Assembly (NCBI GenBank): GCA_963693285.1
Contig: OY848923.1
Coordinates: 4,991,609-5,055,608, forward strand
Direction: 5' to 3'
Length of the DNA: 64,000 nt
Origin: Xestospongia muta
Taxonomy: Eukaryota > Porifera > Demospongiae > Haplosclerida > Petrosiidae
The notes beneath the pieces were generated by a model. It saw only the letters and a list, made by a program, of their open reading frames with translations. It did not search any database and had not been told where the DNA came from. Position numbers and translations under genes: made by a program. Shown one piece after another: positions 35,901 through 46,440 of the stretch; the stretch's first letter is position 1; each line of letters begins with the position of its first letter.

Positions 35901-38900
35901 TATCAAAGTTTGTATCTCAGTCACAACAGCTAGTACCATATGAAGGGTTGTTTGGTTTTAAAGCTTCTACTGTATACAATGGTACTATGTTTCGGTTTCC
36001 TTTTAGAAAAAGTCCCAGTCAAATTAGTTCTACACTCTACAATGAGCACATGATATCACAACTCAGAAAAGATTTATCTGATAATGGTTCCAAGTTACTA
36101 CTGTTTTTACAACATGTAAAAAGAATTACATTTAGTTCAATCAACAGTTATAGTAGTGAACTAAAACTTGAAGTGTCAATTGAAATGAGCTCATCAAGTA
36201 GCAGTGGAGTAATTCACAATTGTATCATTTTAAATTACTTAGAACAAAATGATATAGTGGAATATTGGTTAGTTTCAAACCACAAAGAAGAGCTTCAGGC
36301 ACAAAATTATCATTTGCATTCAAGTACAGCATCTGTAGCCTGTCAACTTATCAGAGCTAATGAACCTGACACATTTAGCTGTAAACAGATAAAAGGGTCT
36401 GTATTTTGTTTTCTTCCACTAGCAGTACCTAGTACAGGACTACCTGTACATGTAAGTGCTAACTTTGCTGTTATGAGTAACAGACATGGTATCTGGACTG
36501 GCTCATCTAGAATAGCTTCTGATTCAAGAGAATGGTGGAACCAAAAGTTAATGGAGACAACTATACCAAAGGCTTATTGTAGTTTATTGAATAGTCTACA
36601 AGTTATGTGTACATCAGGTCAACTTTTGAACTATGAGTTTTATTCTCTTTGGCCTTTGGACACTAGCTTACAATCAAGACATCCATGGGATATATTGAGC
36701 TCAGCCTTGTACAAGATGATATCAGAGAATACACTCTGTCATTCTGTTTCTGTAAAGAAGTGGTTAACACTAGCTGAGTCTAAGTTCATTTCTCCTGATC
36801 TATTTAATAAACCAGGCTTAACAAGTGATGGCATATTTAGTTGCATTTTTAAAGCTGTTAATATACTCCAACTTTCAGTAGTTTTCTTACCACATCTTTA
36901 TATGCAACAACTACAACAACAGCATGCCATAGAGATAATTGACGAGGGTGAATTTGCAAGTATGTTTTTTCCCAATATTAATTCCTTTAACTCAGCAGTT
37001 GATGTTCGCAATGAAATTTTATCACTTATGTTATCAACTATTGCAGTTGAACAAACACAATCAAAACAAAGCTCAGTATTAAAAGCACACCTTCAAAATA
37101 ATCCATGTATTCCTGTTTCTCCACAAGGTAAGAAATTAAAATTAGCTAGTGAACTTGTTGATCCATTGGTATTACGAGATTTGTTTGATCCAGAGGATGA
37201 GATGTTTCCATTGTCAGAATTTTCTAGCAACAGGTTAATTTGCCAAGCTATGCGGGATCTTGGTTTGATATCATCAAATTTACCCTACTATATTATTATT
37301 GAGAGTGCTAAAACAATTGCTTCTCTGTTTGCTAAGGATATATTAATTGCTCTTGCCAGAGTTAAGCTAATCATTAAAACCGTTGAGGAAAAATCTGATG
37401 GTGCACTACTGTCTCAACAAAGTAAGAAAACCGAAATTGAAACATTAAAAAATATTCAATTTCTTCCAATTGTTTCAAAACCAGATCACTACATTTTGCC
37501 TTGGAAAGGAGAACAAAATCACTTATCAAATCCATCTCAAGTCATATGTATGAATATATCAAAAGCTACAGCACTTGTAGGCTCACAGAAAGCCATTGTA
37601 AATACCAGTGATATCAGACATAGAGGATGTGGACGCATTTCTCACAGTGTACTTACTGTACTGGGTATTCCAACCAGACCATCATTAGATGATGTACTGC
37701 TGCATTTCCAGTGTCTTCTTGACACCTTTCAACCAAAAATGTGTCAAAACTCTAAAGTAGTTGATGAAATATCTCAACTTTGTCGTAACATATATGAGTT
37801 TTTAGATGACGAAATCAAGTTTGAAAAAAAGCAAACTAAGACTCCATTACCCATTGATGTAACTCAACACTTTTCCATTAGTACAGAAGTATCTTCAATT
37901 TCAACATACGTTGAAAAAAAATTGATGGAATTTCAAACCAAGTCATTTATTTGGACTGGTACTTGTTTTGTTATACCTGAAAATGTAGCTAAACACTGGA
38001 AAAAGAGAGGACCATACCTTTTTAAACTTCCTGGTATACTTTCAGAGCGTAAACATTTACTTAGTGTATTGCAAGTTCAAGACAGCTTTAATACAGAAAA
38101 ATTATTAAATACTTTTCGATGCATGCTTGATGACCTTCAAGCAGAACTACCTTCAGAATATTATGAGCTTGTAGACTGCATACTATTAGAACTAAATTCA
38201 GCATCTGGTGAGGTAACAGAACTTGATGAAGTCATCCTTGTAGATGAACATTATATACTCAGACCAACTAAAGAACTATCATTCAATGATGCACCTTGGC
38301 TTCCACCTGCTGAAGATTGTAACTATGTCCATTCTAAGTTAATAAGAGAAAAAGCTCTTGCTTTTGGTGTAGTACCTACAAGTACCAAGTTTCTTGATAA
38401 GTTTGTTTCTCCATTGTCACAACAATTTGCAGGTTCAGAATTTGGGCAGAAAGAAGAACTTACACAAAGAATCAAGAATATTCTACATGATTATCCATTA
38501 GATGTCACTTTTCTTAAAGAATTATTACAAAATGCTGATGATGCTAAGGCTACAAAAATGTGTGTCATACTTGACAAGAGAACGCATGGAAAAGACCGAA
38601 TACTTTCTAAAAGCTGGGCAGAGCTCCAAGGTCCTGCACTATTGGTCTGGAATGACAAAGAGTTCTCAGATAAAGATCTAGAGGGTATACAAAAACTAGG
38701 TCTTGGGTCAAAACGAAGTGATACTGAGTCTATTGGCCAGTTTGGTATTGGTTTTAATGTGGTATATCATGTAACAGATTGTCCTAGTTTTATCACACAA
38801 GGTAATATTCTTTGCGTGTTTGATCCTCATTGTCGCTATGTTCCTGGAGCTAATCCATTACATCCTGGGAGACGATATGATAATCTTGATAGTAACTTTT

Positions 38901-41900
38901 GGACTAACATGTCTGATCTTCAAAGTGCGTACTTGCAGAATAATCTACCAAATCATCCTTCATATCTTGATGGAGGTTCTCTCTTTCGTTTCCCATTAAG
39001 GTCTACAAAAGAACAAATTATGAAGTCGGATATTATTGAGAAAAAAGTGTTAAGTGAACCACTTACAGCTAGTATAATGGAGAAGAAATTAAATGAGTGG
39101 GTACCTCAAATTGAAGATGCTCTTCTTTTCCTCAACCACATTACTCAGTTTGAGTTCTATGTAATTAACGATGAACACAAGAGCAGTTTCAAACTTAGAG
39201 CTAGTTACAATGTTTCTATGAATGATCATGCTTTGGTTAGTCGCAGTGATTATCAGTCTCATTTAAGTCAATTTAAAAAGTCATATGAACCACATGTAGT
39301 TACATATCCACTGACAGTTTCTAGCAAGATAGACAAGAGTATGGTAGAATTGTCATCATCAAGTTGTAATCCTTTCATTCAGTCAGAGAAAGAGTGGCTA
39401 ATTCAACAAGGAGTGGGAGATTTAGAGAACATTGAACAAAATTGGCAATTTATAAACCAAGTATTACCAAAACATGGTATAGCAGTGCCTTTAAAACCTT
39501 CTCCATTCTTTCATTCCAAGGTGTTTTGTTTTCTTCCTTTGCCAATTAAGTCTAATCTTCCAGTTCATATTAATGGTCAGTTTGTTCTTGGTACTAATCG
39601 TCGTTCTCTCTGGAATAGTGACAATGAAGACAGTAAAACAAAGTGGAATAATGCACTCATTGAAGCAATAGCATCTTCTTATGTTCAGTTCCTCAATAAA
39701 GCAAGAGACCATATAGTCAAAATAGAAGGTTATTGTCACCGTCAACCATTTGATGATGCAGTGAATTGGTACTATAGTCTCTTTCCTTATTGGATGGCTA
39801 CAAAGGAAAAAGTGTTGGTGGTATCATTGTCTAGATATGATAGAGAGTCAAAACAGTCTATGACTACAAGTTTGAGCTCCAATTGGCTAATGTTGGCAAA
39901 ATTGTTTTTTACAAAGTTATGGAACAAAAATGTTCCAGTTCTAATTTCTGAAGTGTATACAAATAATGAGAAAAGACAAATTATTAGAGGTCAATGGCAT
40001 TCTCTCCACAATGACAATGATCCATTTCATCAGGCTTACTTTCAACCATGGGATGAAGATATTAAACCAGTTTTAAGAAAACTTGGTATGATTTTAACAT
40101 GTGCCCCAAACAATCTCTACAAACATTTGAAGGAATTTAAACCATTGATAGCTAAACATGAACAGGTTTTTGCTTTCTATATTAACTTTTATTCACATAT
40201 CTTATACAAAAGCTGCCCATCACCTATAAAAGACACTCCTTTTGAATGTATTGAAGCATTTATTATCTTTTTACGATATCTATTAGAAGGACCTAAACAA
40301 GTACAAGACAAATTAGTGTATGAATTTCCTAGCTCTCCATATACTTATCCACTGCTGCTGACAGCTGATGGTTACCTTAGACAGTTTGAAAAAGGCAACA
40401 AAGTACTATGTAGTGAATTCTCACTACTCTTTGCCAATAGTGTAAGCAGATTTCTACATCCAGCATTACTAACTCTTAACATGTCAACCTCTTACTTTGC
40501 AACAATTAATGATGTTGATTTCCACAAACTCAATGAAATACTAACAGAAAATCTCTCATTTCAACTTAAGGATCCACAAGTGGATAACACAAACTGGTGT
40601 GTATTATCAGAGAATGATTTAAAAATGATGTGGAAGTGTATTATCAATGATCCAAACTTTAGTCCTTATAAGAAAATTATTCTCAATAATTGGGCACTTC
40701 TTCCGGCTACAAATCAACATTTATATCGTGCCAACTCTCCAGTTATACCAGTGAGAATATCAAGCAGTGATTATATAATTTATCAACTACTAACTCGTCT
40801 CACTATATCATTTCTTGATGAGACTGTTCATGAAGATGCCAAACAGTTTTGTCCTGAATTAACGGATTATGACAAAGTGTTAGCTATTTTATACATGAAG
40901 CATTCTCAAGATAATGTTCTCAATAAAATCAACCTGTCTACTTCTGATATAGACACTCTTATGAAATATTTGAGTCGAACTAACTTTAGACATAACTCAA
41001 CTATAATGAACCAAATCAAATGTTTGCCAATTTTTCAGACAGTCAATGGAGAACTAACTACTCTTCTTGGTAAGAGTGTCTACTTGTGGCCTTCAAGTGA
41101 CTTTTGCATTGCAGGATATGAAAAATGGGCTCTAATTAATAATGTTGTATTCCTTGAGAGACATGGTTCTTGGAGATATTTATGTGGTTCAGATTTCACA
41201 GTATTAGGTACTATTGAAGGTGAAGGAAAAATTTATTCGCTTCTTATATTTCCTTGTTTCTCCAAGTTAACACATCATGAGCGAAAGCAACATCTGGAAT
41301 ATATCAGAGACTACCTCTTTAATGATGTTAAACTTGATGCAGAACGTAGCAATAAAAAAGGATTATTAGCTGCACAATTTATAATTGAATTAAAGTCTCT
41401 CAAATGTTTGCCTCCCTCTTCCAATAGCAATGAACTTTTAACTATCAGTAGCTTCTGTGATCATGAAGTGGAAATCTTCACTACTTTTCCTGAAAAGTTT
41501 TTGTTTCTTGTTATTGAATACCAAGATGACTCATAGTTACCTTTTCTTCGTTATTTTGGGCTTCGTACTGAAGTGACATTCAAGGAATTTATTGATTTTG
41601 CAAATTCTTTGTCAATATCTAACCACAAAACATTAGAGAAAGCGTCAGATGTGCTCCTTAATTACTTGTTTTCCAAAAAAGCAGAAGAATGGCATAAATA
41701 TCCATACTATTTGTCTCAAATTGGGGACATATGTTTTGTAAAGGTAGCCAAACTTCATGCCTTTACATGGATTAAAGCAGCTTGCCAACCTCCACACAGT
41801 TTCTCTCATATTGACATAGGTCTTACTAAACTCAATCAAGCTGTTGTATACGACTGTGCCTCTCTAGTGTGGACTGTGAAACCAGTAGTATGTCTACCAG

Positions 41901-44488
41901 AACTAATGACTTTTATTGAAGAAAACAATTCTTTGGAACATCTTGGTATAGTCACTGGTCCAAGTGTGAATGATGTTCACAAGAATCTCATCAATATATC
42001 AAATACTGGGTTAGCTAACTTTCAATTATTCTCAACATATAACCCAGATTATGTTTCAACTGACGATAGTAATAGAGCTGACCTTGTTGATATAATTATT
42101 GATATTATTGAATATTTACAGAGACATAAAGCTGATCATGTTTTACAACAGCTAACTAGAACAGCTTGTATTCCAGTATCTGCTGAGCCTTTAACTGAAG
42201 GTAATAATGTCATCATAAGACCAGTTTTAGTAAAACCAATACAAGTTGTCCAATGGTTGTTAACATCTGATGCAAATGATTTTGCTCCATATATTCATTC
42301 TTTACCACGTTGTCTAAATAAAATACGCGATGCTTTGGAAATAATGGGAATATCTGATGTGCTTGAGTTAACACACATTCAGTTTGTATTAGAAACAATG
42401 CACTTCTCATTCAAAAACATTATTATAGATCCAAATGAAATAAAACTACTACAAAAGTTAATCTACAAACTTGATGATCTTTTACTTCATAGCGAGAAGC
42501 AAAAAGCGTCTCAACAACTTCAACCTTTATATCTTCCAGTACAAATTAATGGTCGCAGTTGGAAGGTTATTGAATCATCCTGTGTTCTTTTTTTTGACAG
42601 TATGAAATACATAAGCAGTAAAGTGAAAAATTTCAATTTAGCTGGCACATTTTATGAGATTTTCAAAATTCCATATGGCATTACCCAAACTCGCACAAGT
42701 GCCATGACAACCCTTGTTAAAACATTACATGAAAAAGATGTGTGTCTAAGATTACCAAAAAAAGTTAGACCAAAAGGTTTATCACTTCATTGTATAGAAA
42801 AAATTATTCTTTGTAATCAAAGTAATCAAGAGTGTCCTCTTTCAATGCATCTTAATAAAATGAAACAGTTGTGTCCTAAGTTCATTCATGCAATGCCTCA
42901 GTATCTAGTTAGCTTTGCACCTTCCCTTGCAGAACAGTCCACATCCTTTACACAAACTCTCTTGACAATACTTAAGGAAATGGAAGTTGTTGTTATCAGT
43001 GGACTTCAAGTTAAATTGATCTTACTTGAAGAGCAAGTGTGTATTGGAACAATTTCAGTTGATTATTCTCTCCAAAAAGAAAATGATAAGTACATTATGT
43101 ATGTGAACGAAAAATCTACACCTAGTCCCACTCTGTTTGAAGACATAGCGCAATTTCTATGTATTGAGGTTGGACGTATACAAAATATCAATCCACTGAT
43201 ATTCTTTAAATGCAGGCAGCAAATATCTCATTTTTTAGCAATACAAAGAAAAGAAGACCTCCAGTCATTAGCTATAGGTGTTGAAGACCTGGATTTTGAT
43301 GATGATACTAATAATGACTTTGTTCCTAGAATTGGTCATCCAATTCCACCTCAACTTATTGAAATGTTGGATAGTGATATAAATCATATATATCGTCCCC
43401 AAGAATTAATTGGCTATGAAATAGTAGAGAATCATTTTGTATGGGCTATGGTTCTATATCCTGTAAAATCATCACAATCTGATGATGATGACCCAATAAT
43501 GAAGAAATATGTCATTGATTACAATCAACAGGATGAAGAAGGTAAAATTGTATCTGCTTTAGATATTTACAAGTTTGTAGTCAAAGATACTGAATTTGAA
43601 GGAGAAGGAACTGAGTTAGTTCCAATTGATAGTGCTACAGCTGCCCTACAACAGGCTAATGACAGCAAAAGATTAAGAGACTTGAAGCGAAAAATTTGCA
43701 AAGAATTGTTATTATTATGGAAGTTGCCAACAGAAGAAGAGAAGAAGAAAGCAATACAAAGAATGTACTTTAAATACCATCCAGATAAAGTTAATCCAAC
43801 TGATAAGGATCTCTTTGAAGAAGCATTTAAGTTTATGCTTAGGCAAATTGACCGATTGGAGGCAGGACTACCATTAGAAGAACCTGATGATGACTTATCT
43901 CCTGATGATGAGCCTTTCTATGAACGATCTAGATGGCGACGATATTATGCAGGATGGGACAGATCAACTACTTGTAGTGGAGGAGGAGTGAGAAGATCTT
44001 ATTTTTGTGGTGGTGGTGGTACATATTGGTTTACATACCTCTGTCCTACACCAGACCAAGTACAAGCAGAACGATGGTTACGTCAGGCTAGTTCTGATCT
44101 AAAAGCTCTGAATATTCTCAAGAATGAGGTCATACATGAGCCTGTATCATGTCAAGTTATGTTCATGGCACATGAAGTAGTTGAAAAGGCCCTTAAAGCT
44201 GGTATGTATGCACTAATTGGCATTAATTCTAACAGTGAAAGTCTAACAAAACATTACCTCACAAGTCATGCACGAGCACTGTCCTCTGTTAAACCAGGTC
44301 AGTTAACAGCACTACCACAACTTGCTACTTCAATGGAACCTTTTTATCTTGAGACTCGGTTCCCTAATCGTTGTCCTTATCCAAAAGCTCCTGTTGATAT
44401 CCATGAGCCTGACCAGGCCTTTGCAGCAGCTGATTGTGCTGAAAAAATATTTGAACTAATTGACAAAATAGTTAAGAAACAGTTATGA
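26633..44488 (+). CDS. Gene 1: Death-domain sacsin-like giant protein, one in-frame stop
   Basis: Six-exon model: 26633-26941, 27267-27342, 29625-30368, 30995-31122, 31432-31711, 31803-44488. Every junction is GT-AG and every phase matches, giving exactly 4,741 codons including the TGA at 44486. Start is the only ATG in the first open stretch (CTCCATGG). Domains: Death about 33-100; unrecognised module about 129-376; three sacsin repeats beginning about 395, 1733 and 2725, each with a GHKL ATPase N-box (VIQNADDA, MIQNADDA, LLQNADDA), a GFGIGF-type loop (KFGIGFNSVYHITD, KFGIGFCSVYHITD, QFGIGFNVVYHVTD) and an RFPxR motif; J domain about 4482-4535 with intact HPD; HEPN about 4600-4735. Human sacsin is similar in length and has the three repeats, J and HEPN. 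A TAG at 41534 (codon 3757) would truncate it to 3,756 residues without J or HEPN. The Death-to-sacsin junction rests on splice phase only; two adjacent genes is the alternative. Likely a cytosolic chaperone-like protein. Confidence 0.75.
27267..27342 (+). CDS. Gene 1 exon 2: linker
   Basis: Acceptor TTCATTACAG, donor GGTAAGATA. Encodes AQRSIQPTNIEGVEQGIEAN then SALNP, a polar linker without a fold signature. Phase 0 in, phase 1 out, which suits both neighbours. Confidence 0.6.
27343..29624 (+). other. Gene 1 intron 2
   Basis: 2.3 kb, A+T-rich, no coding signal found. Contains the inverted repeat at 29157-29264. Much longer than the other introns of the gene (91-626 bp), so it could alternatively hold the end of one gene and the start of another. 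Confidence 0.5.
29157..29264. repeat. Inverted repeat inside intron 2 (33-bp arms)
   Basis: Arms 29157-29189 and 29232-29264 match at 31 of 33 positions (CTAAAAGTAAACAT ... TTTTGATTACTA) around a 42-base loop. Probably a foldback or MITE-type element. Confidence 0.7.
29625..30368 (+). CDS. Gene 1 exon 3: unrecognised helical module
   Basis: 248 codons between acceptor TTTTTCTTAG and donor GGTAATTT. Features: predicted helical N-terminus (ERIEEIEDPELDEMAHRLKD), LELSEAKEL-like segment, FLTFLIDYHFIGYLNYTLLK, a conserved-looking Pro-rich stretch (PSTAIGLPHIEFRLEKPW), WVTAFSVFSWSDS, and VTVTYALLPSILPAVSKDL. No catalytic motif. Decayed copies at 45380-45640 and 47450-47700 show that the module travels with sacsin sequence, so it belongs to this family. 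I do not recognise a named domain; a death-fold-like bundle plus a beta segment is possible. Confidence 0.7.
30369..30994 (+). other. Gene 1 intron 3
   Basis: 626 bp, GT...TATAG. The acceptor at 30994 gives DYLSKGTSMATLLQGKSFGQ in frame. The ATG at 31018 lines up with the start codon of gene 2, so an internal promoter making a Death-less form cannot be excluded. Confidence 0.5.
30995..31711 (+). CDS. Gene 1 exons 4-5: start of sacsin repeat 1 (GHKL ATPase)
   Basis: Exon 4 (30995-31122) encodes FGQKRPPLYVMIKNILKEYP; exon 5 (31432-31711) encodes EVIQNADDAGATEVKFFLD, the ATP-binding N-box, then FYGPALMSFNNAPF and VGKFGIGFNSVYHIT. Exon 5 is 280 bp in both genes and the intron lies at the same place, between the N-terminal helix and the N-box. 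Glu, Asn and Asp of the N-box are all kept. Confidence 0.9.
31803..35430 (+). CDS. Gene 1 sacsin repeat 1, remainder
   Basis: Starts DLPVIVSEDYCGFLEPQEHI, completing the ATPase fold with LLRFPLRNK and HVLPWVGTAFEVS ... GRIFCVLPLPI ... VHINGSFAVSSNRRSLKW, the sacsin-type lid and middle region. The rest is the long helical/beta repeat body. No stops. Very close to gene 2 across its whole length. Confidence 0.9.
35440..38420 (+). CDS. Gene 1 sacsin repeat 2
   Basis: HEPLITRLSNILKEYKDGLT begins the second GHKL fold. N-box KEMIQNADDAEASEV, loop IGKFGIGFCSVYHITD, TMFRFPFRKSP and VFCFLPLAVPSTGLPVHVSA follow. The ATPase half is close to gene 2; the later half (from about 36850) diverges strongly. 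Confidence 0.9.
38430..41533 (+). CDS. Gene 1 sacsin repeat 3, up to the in-frame stop
   Basis: FGQKEELTQRIKNILHDYPL opens the third GHKL fold, with N-box KELLQNADDAKATKM, SIGQFGIGFNVVYHVTD, GSLFRFPLRSTK and CFLPLPIKSNLPVHINGQFV. Translation would stop at TAG 41534-41536, after EYQDDS; gene 2 has Trp at this position (HEWLKFLRDLGLR against S-stop-LPFLRYFGLR). Confidence 0.85.
41537..44488 (+). CDS. Gene 1 C-terminal part after the stop: end of repeat 3, J domain, HEPN
   Basis: Stays open in the same frame for 983 codons after the TAG. Contains PFLRYFGLRTEVTFKEFIDF, then PKKVRPKGLSLHCIEKI, a J domain (KKAIQRMYFKYHPDKVNP with HPD intact and DKDLFEEAFKFMLRQIDRL), a Gly-rich spacer (TCSGGGVRRSYFCGGGG) and HEPN (ERWLRQASSDLKALNILKNE, VSCQVMFMAHEVVEKALKAG, FYLETRFPN). 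The J domain would recruit Hsp70; sacsin HEPN dimerises and binds nucleotides. The lack of further lesions argues for either a recent stop or continued selection. Confidence 0.85.
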   Translation, partial: LPFLRYFGLRTEVTFKEFIDFANSLSISNHKTLEKASDVLLNYLFSKKAEEWHKYPYYLSQIGDICFVKVAKLHAFTWIKAACQPPHSFSHIDIGLTKLNQAVVYDCASLVWTVKPVVCLPELMTFIEENNSLEHLGIVTGPSVNDVHKNLINISNTGLANFQLFSTYNPDYVSTDDSNRADLVDIIIDIIEYLQRHKADHVLQQLTRTACIPVSAEPLTEGNNVIIRPVLVKPIQVVQWLLTSDANDFAPYIHSLPRCLNKIRDALEIMGISDVLELTHIQFVLETMHFSFKNIIIDPNEIKLLQKLIYKLDDLLLHSEKQKASQQLQPLYLPVQINGRSWKVIESSCVLFFDSMKYISSKVKNFNLAGTFYEIFKIPYGITQTRTSAMTTLVKTLHEKDVCLRLPKKVRPKGLSLHCIEKIILCNQSNQECPLSMHLNKMKQLCPKFIHAMPQYLVSFAPSLAEQSTSFTQTLLTILKEMEVVVISGLQVKLILLEEQVCIGTISVDYSLQKENDKYIMYVNEKSTPSPTLFEDIAQFLCIEVGRIQNINPLIFFKCRQQISHFLAIQRKEDLQSLAIGVEDLDFDDDTNNDFVPRIGHPIPPQLIEMLDSDINHIYRPQELIGYEIVENHFVWAMVLYPVKSSQSDDDDPIMKKYVIDYNQQDEEGKIVSALDIYKFVVKDTEFEGEGTELVPIDSATAALQQANDSKRLRDLKRKICKELLLLWKLPTEEEKKKAIQRMYFKYHPDKVNPTDKDLFEEAFKFMLRQIDRLEAGLPLEEPDDDLSPDDEPFYERSRWRRYYAGWDRSTTCSGGGVRRSYFCGGGGTYWFTYLCPTPDQVQAERWLRQASSDLKALNILKNEVIHEPVSCQVMFMAHEVVEKALKAGMYALIGINSNSESLTKHYLTSHARALSSVKPGQLTALPQLATSMEPFYLETRFPNRCPYPKAPVDIHEPDQAFAAADCAEKIFELIDKIVKKQL

Positions 44489-44760
44489 ACATAAATGTAA
44501 TAATTATAATTATTTTTTTAATAACTAACTTAATTTTTAAAATTTAATATACAAGCAAATAGTTCCCTAGTGCTATCCTTGTCCAACTCCTCCTGTTGAT
44601 AAATATTAATCTGACCAGCAGACTATTATGGCAGCTGATTGTGCTGAGATGATTTTTGAACTAATTGATAAAGTAGTTAAGAAACAGCTGTGAACATAGA
44701 TATGTAAATCAAAAAAAAATTGTGATAACTTTGTATTAAAAAATTCATATTTAATAATAC
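44489..44760 (+). pseudogene. HEPN 3'-end fragment just behind gene 1
   Basis: 44590-44710 repeats the last 120 bp of gene 1 (CTCCTGTTGATA ... GCAGCTGATTGTGCTGAGAT ... AGTTAAGAAACAG then TGTGA). The upstream HEPN part is missing. Probably left by unequal exchange. Confidence 0.7.
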
Positions 44761-45359
44761 ACTAAATACAATTGCTATTACTTTGAAAAAGCATCACAAG
44801 TTATTGTAATCTCAAAGATGACATCTTCCTGTTGAGAACTCTTACACTTGAAATATACTATAGCTATTTCAGAGGCTTGCAGCCCCATATTGGCTGAGCT
44901 AGCTAGCTGGAATTACATACCTATTGTCATGAATTATACTGATCCATGCCCAATATGATCAATATACCACAACCACATATATTACTACTACTGTTGACTT
45001 TCATATGTATGGACATTTAACTACCAGACAACTGACTACCATAACTACATGTAGAGTAAAGTAATTAATGTTCTGCTACCACTATATATGATCAATGTCA
45101 TTCACATCAGTCTATTCACATATACTTCGACCTTGTAAATCACTTTAATGATTTAATTGTTTTTAATACACCAATTAATGTGTGCACTTATAACTATACT
45201 GTGCTGATGATAGTACAGCTAACTTTTAGAATTGTCAACACGTTTATTTCAGACTTGTACAACATTAAATGAAAATAAAATTAAGTGATTTGGTATCTTA
45301 TAGTGTGAAATTCAACAAGTAAGGACACTACATAAGCAGTTCAATCATCATTTGTAATT

Positions 45360-46440
45360 AATACAACAAGGTTAAATTTCTGAAGCAAAGAACTTACTCA
45401 TTTAGCTTTAGTAGATTTTTTTTGTTCTATACTTAATACAATGAAAATGTGTACAGCAAATCTTAAAAGGGTTCAAGATATGGGCTTTTTTCTTACATTT
45501 CTCATTGATCTACATTAGCTATGTTCTGTTAAAGAAGATTGCTCTACTAGCCAATAACTCAAGTATCAATTTGAGCAATATAAACATGAGTATATCAAAT
45601 TATTCAAGACAGCTTCTTTCAGTACCTCTTCTCAAGACAGGATCTTACCTAGTGAGGCAATCTGTTACAGGATATCACAAAAAGTACAGTGTAACTGAAA
45701 CTATTGTACAGTTTGAAAATGGATTAATGTATTATTATATCATGTAACAAATTGTCTTACTTTTATCTCATGAAGTAACATCCTCTGTCTGTATGGTCAT
45801 CATTGTTGTTATGTTCCTGGACTATGTCTGATCTTTAAGCCATGTATCTACAAGATCGTTTTCATAAGCAGCCAGGGCTATTTGGGTTTTCAAACGATTC
45901 TTATAATTAATAGGAATAACTGTCCAAACAGAATCTATTAATATAGACAACAATAACAAAGGGTCTAGTTGACAATGATATTATGCAGCATGGGATAACA
46001 ATATATACAGATCAACTACTAGTAGTGGATGAGTGAGATCATTTTTTGTGGTGGTGGTGATGTAAACTGGTTTACATCCCTCTGCCACACACCAAATCAA
46101 GTAGAAGCAGAACGATGGTTATGTCGGGCTAATTCTGATCTAAAAGCTATGATATTCTGAAAACTAAGTTCATTATGAGCCTGTATCATGTCAAGTTATG
46201 TTCATGGCACATGAGGTAGATGAAAAGGCCCTTAGGGTTGGTATGTATGCAGTAATTGGCATTAACTCTAACAGTAAAGTCTAAAGACACATAACCTTAC
46301 AGGTCATGCACAAGCACTGTCCTCTGTTAAACCAGGTCAGTTAGTGACACTACCACAATTTGCTACTTCAATGGAGTCCTTCTATCTTGAGACTCGTTTC
46401 TCTAACCAAAACTAGTTAAGAGAAACAGTCGTGAACATAA
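45360..46440 (+). pseudogene. Compressed sacsin relic 1
   Basis: Three pieces in normal order with everything between deleted: an exon 3 module remnant (45380-45640, similar to 29755-30020), a repeat 3 ATPase piece (45690-45860, similar to the SIGQFGIGFNVVYHVTD to PHCRYVPG region), and the Gly-rich spacer plus HEPN (45975-46430, similar to 43950-44470). Several stops and frameshifts. Confidence 0.75.

Noticed and set aside
41537..41586. A 49-bp GT...AG intron right after TCATA that would remove the TAG
   Set aside because: Its length is not a multiple of three and it would delete conserved LPFLRYFGLR codons, breaking the downstream frame.
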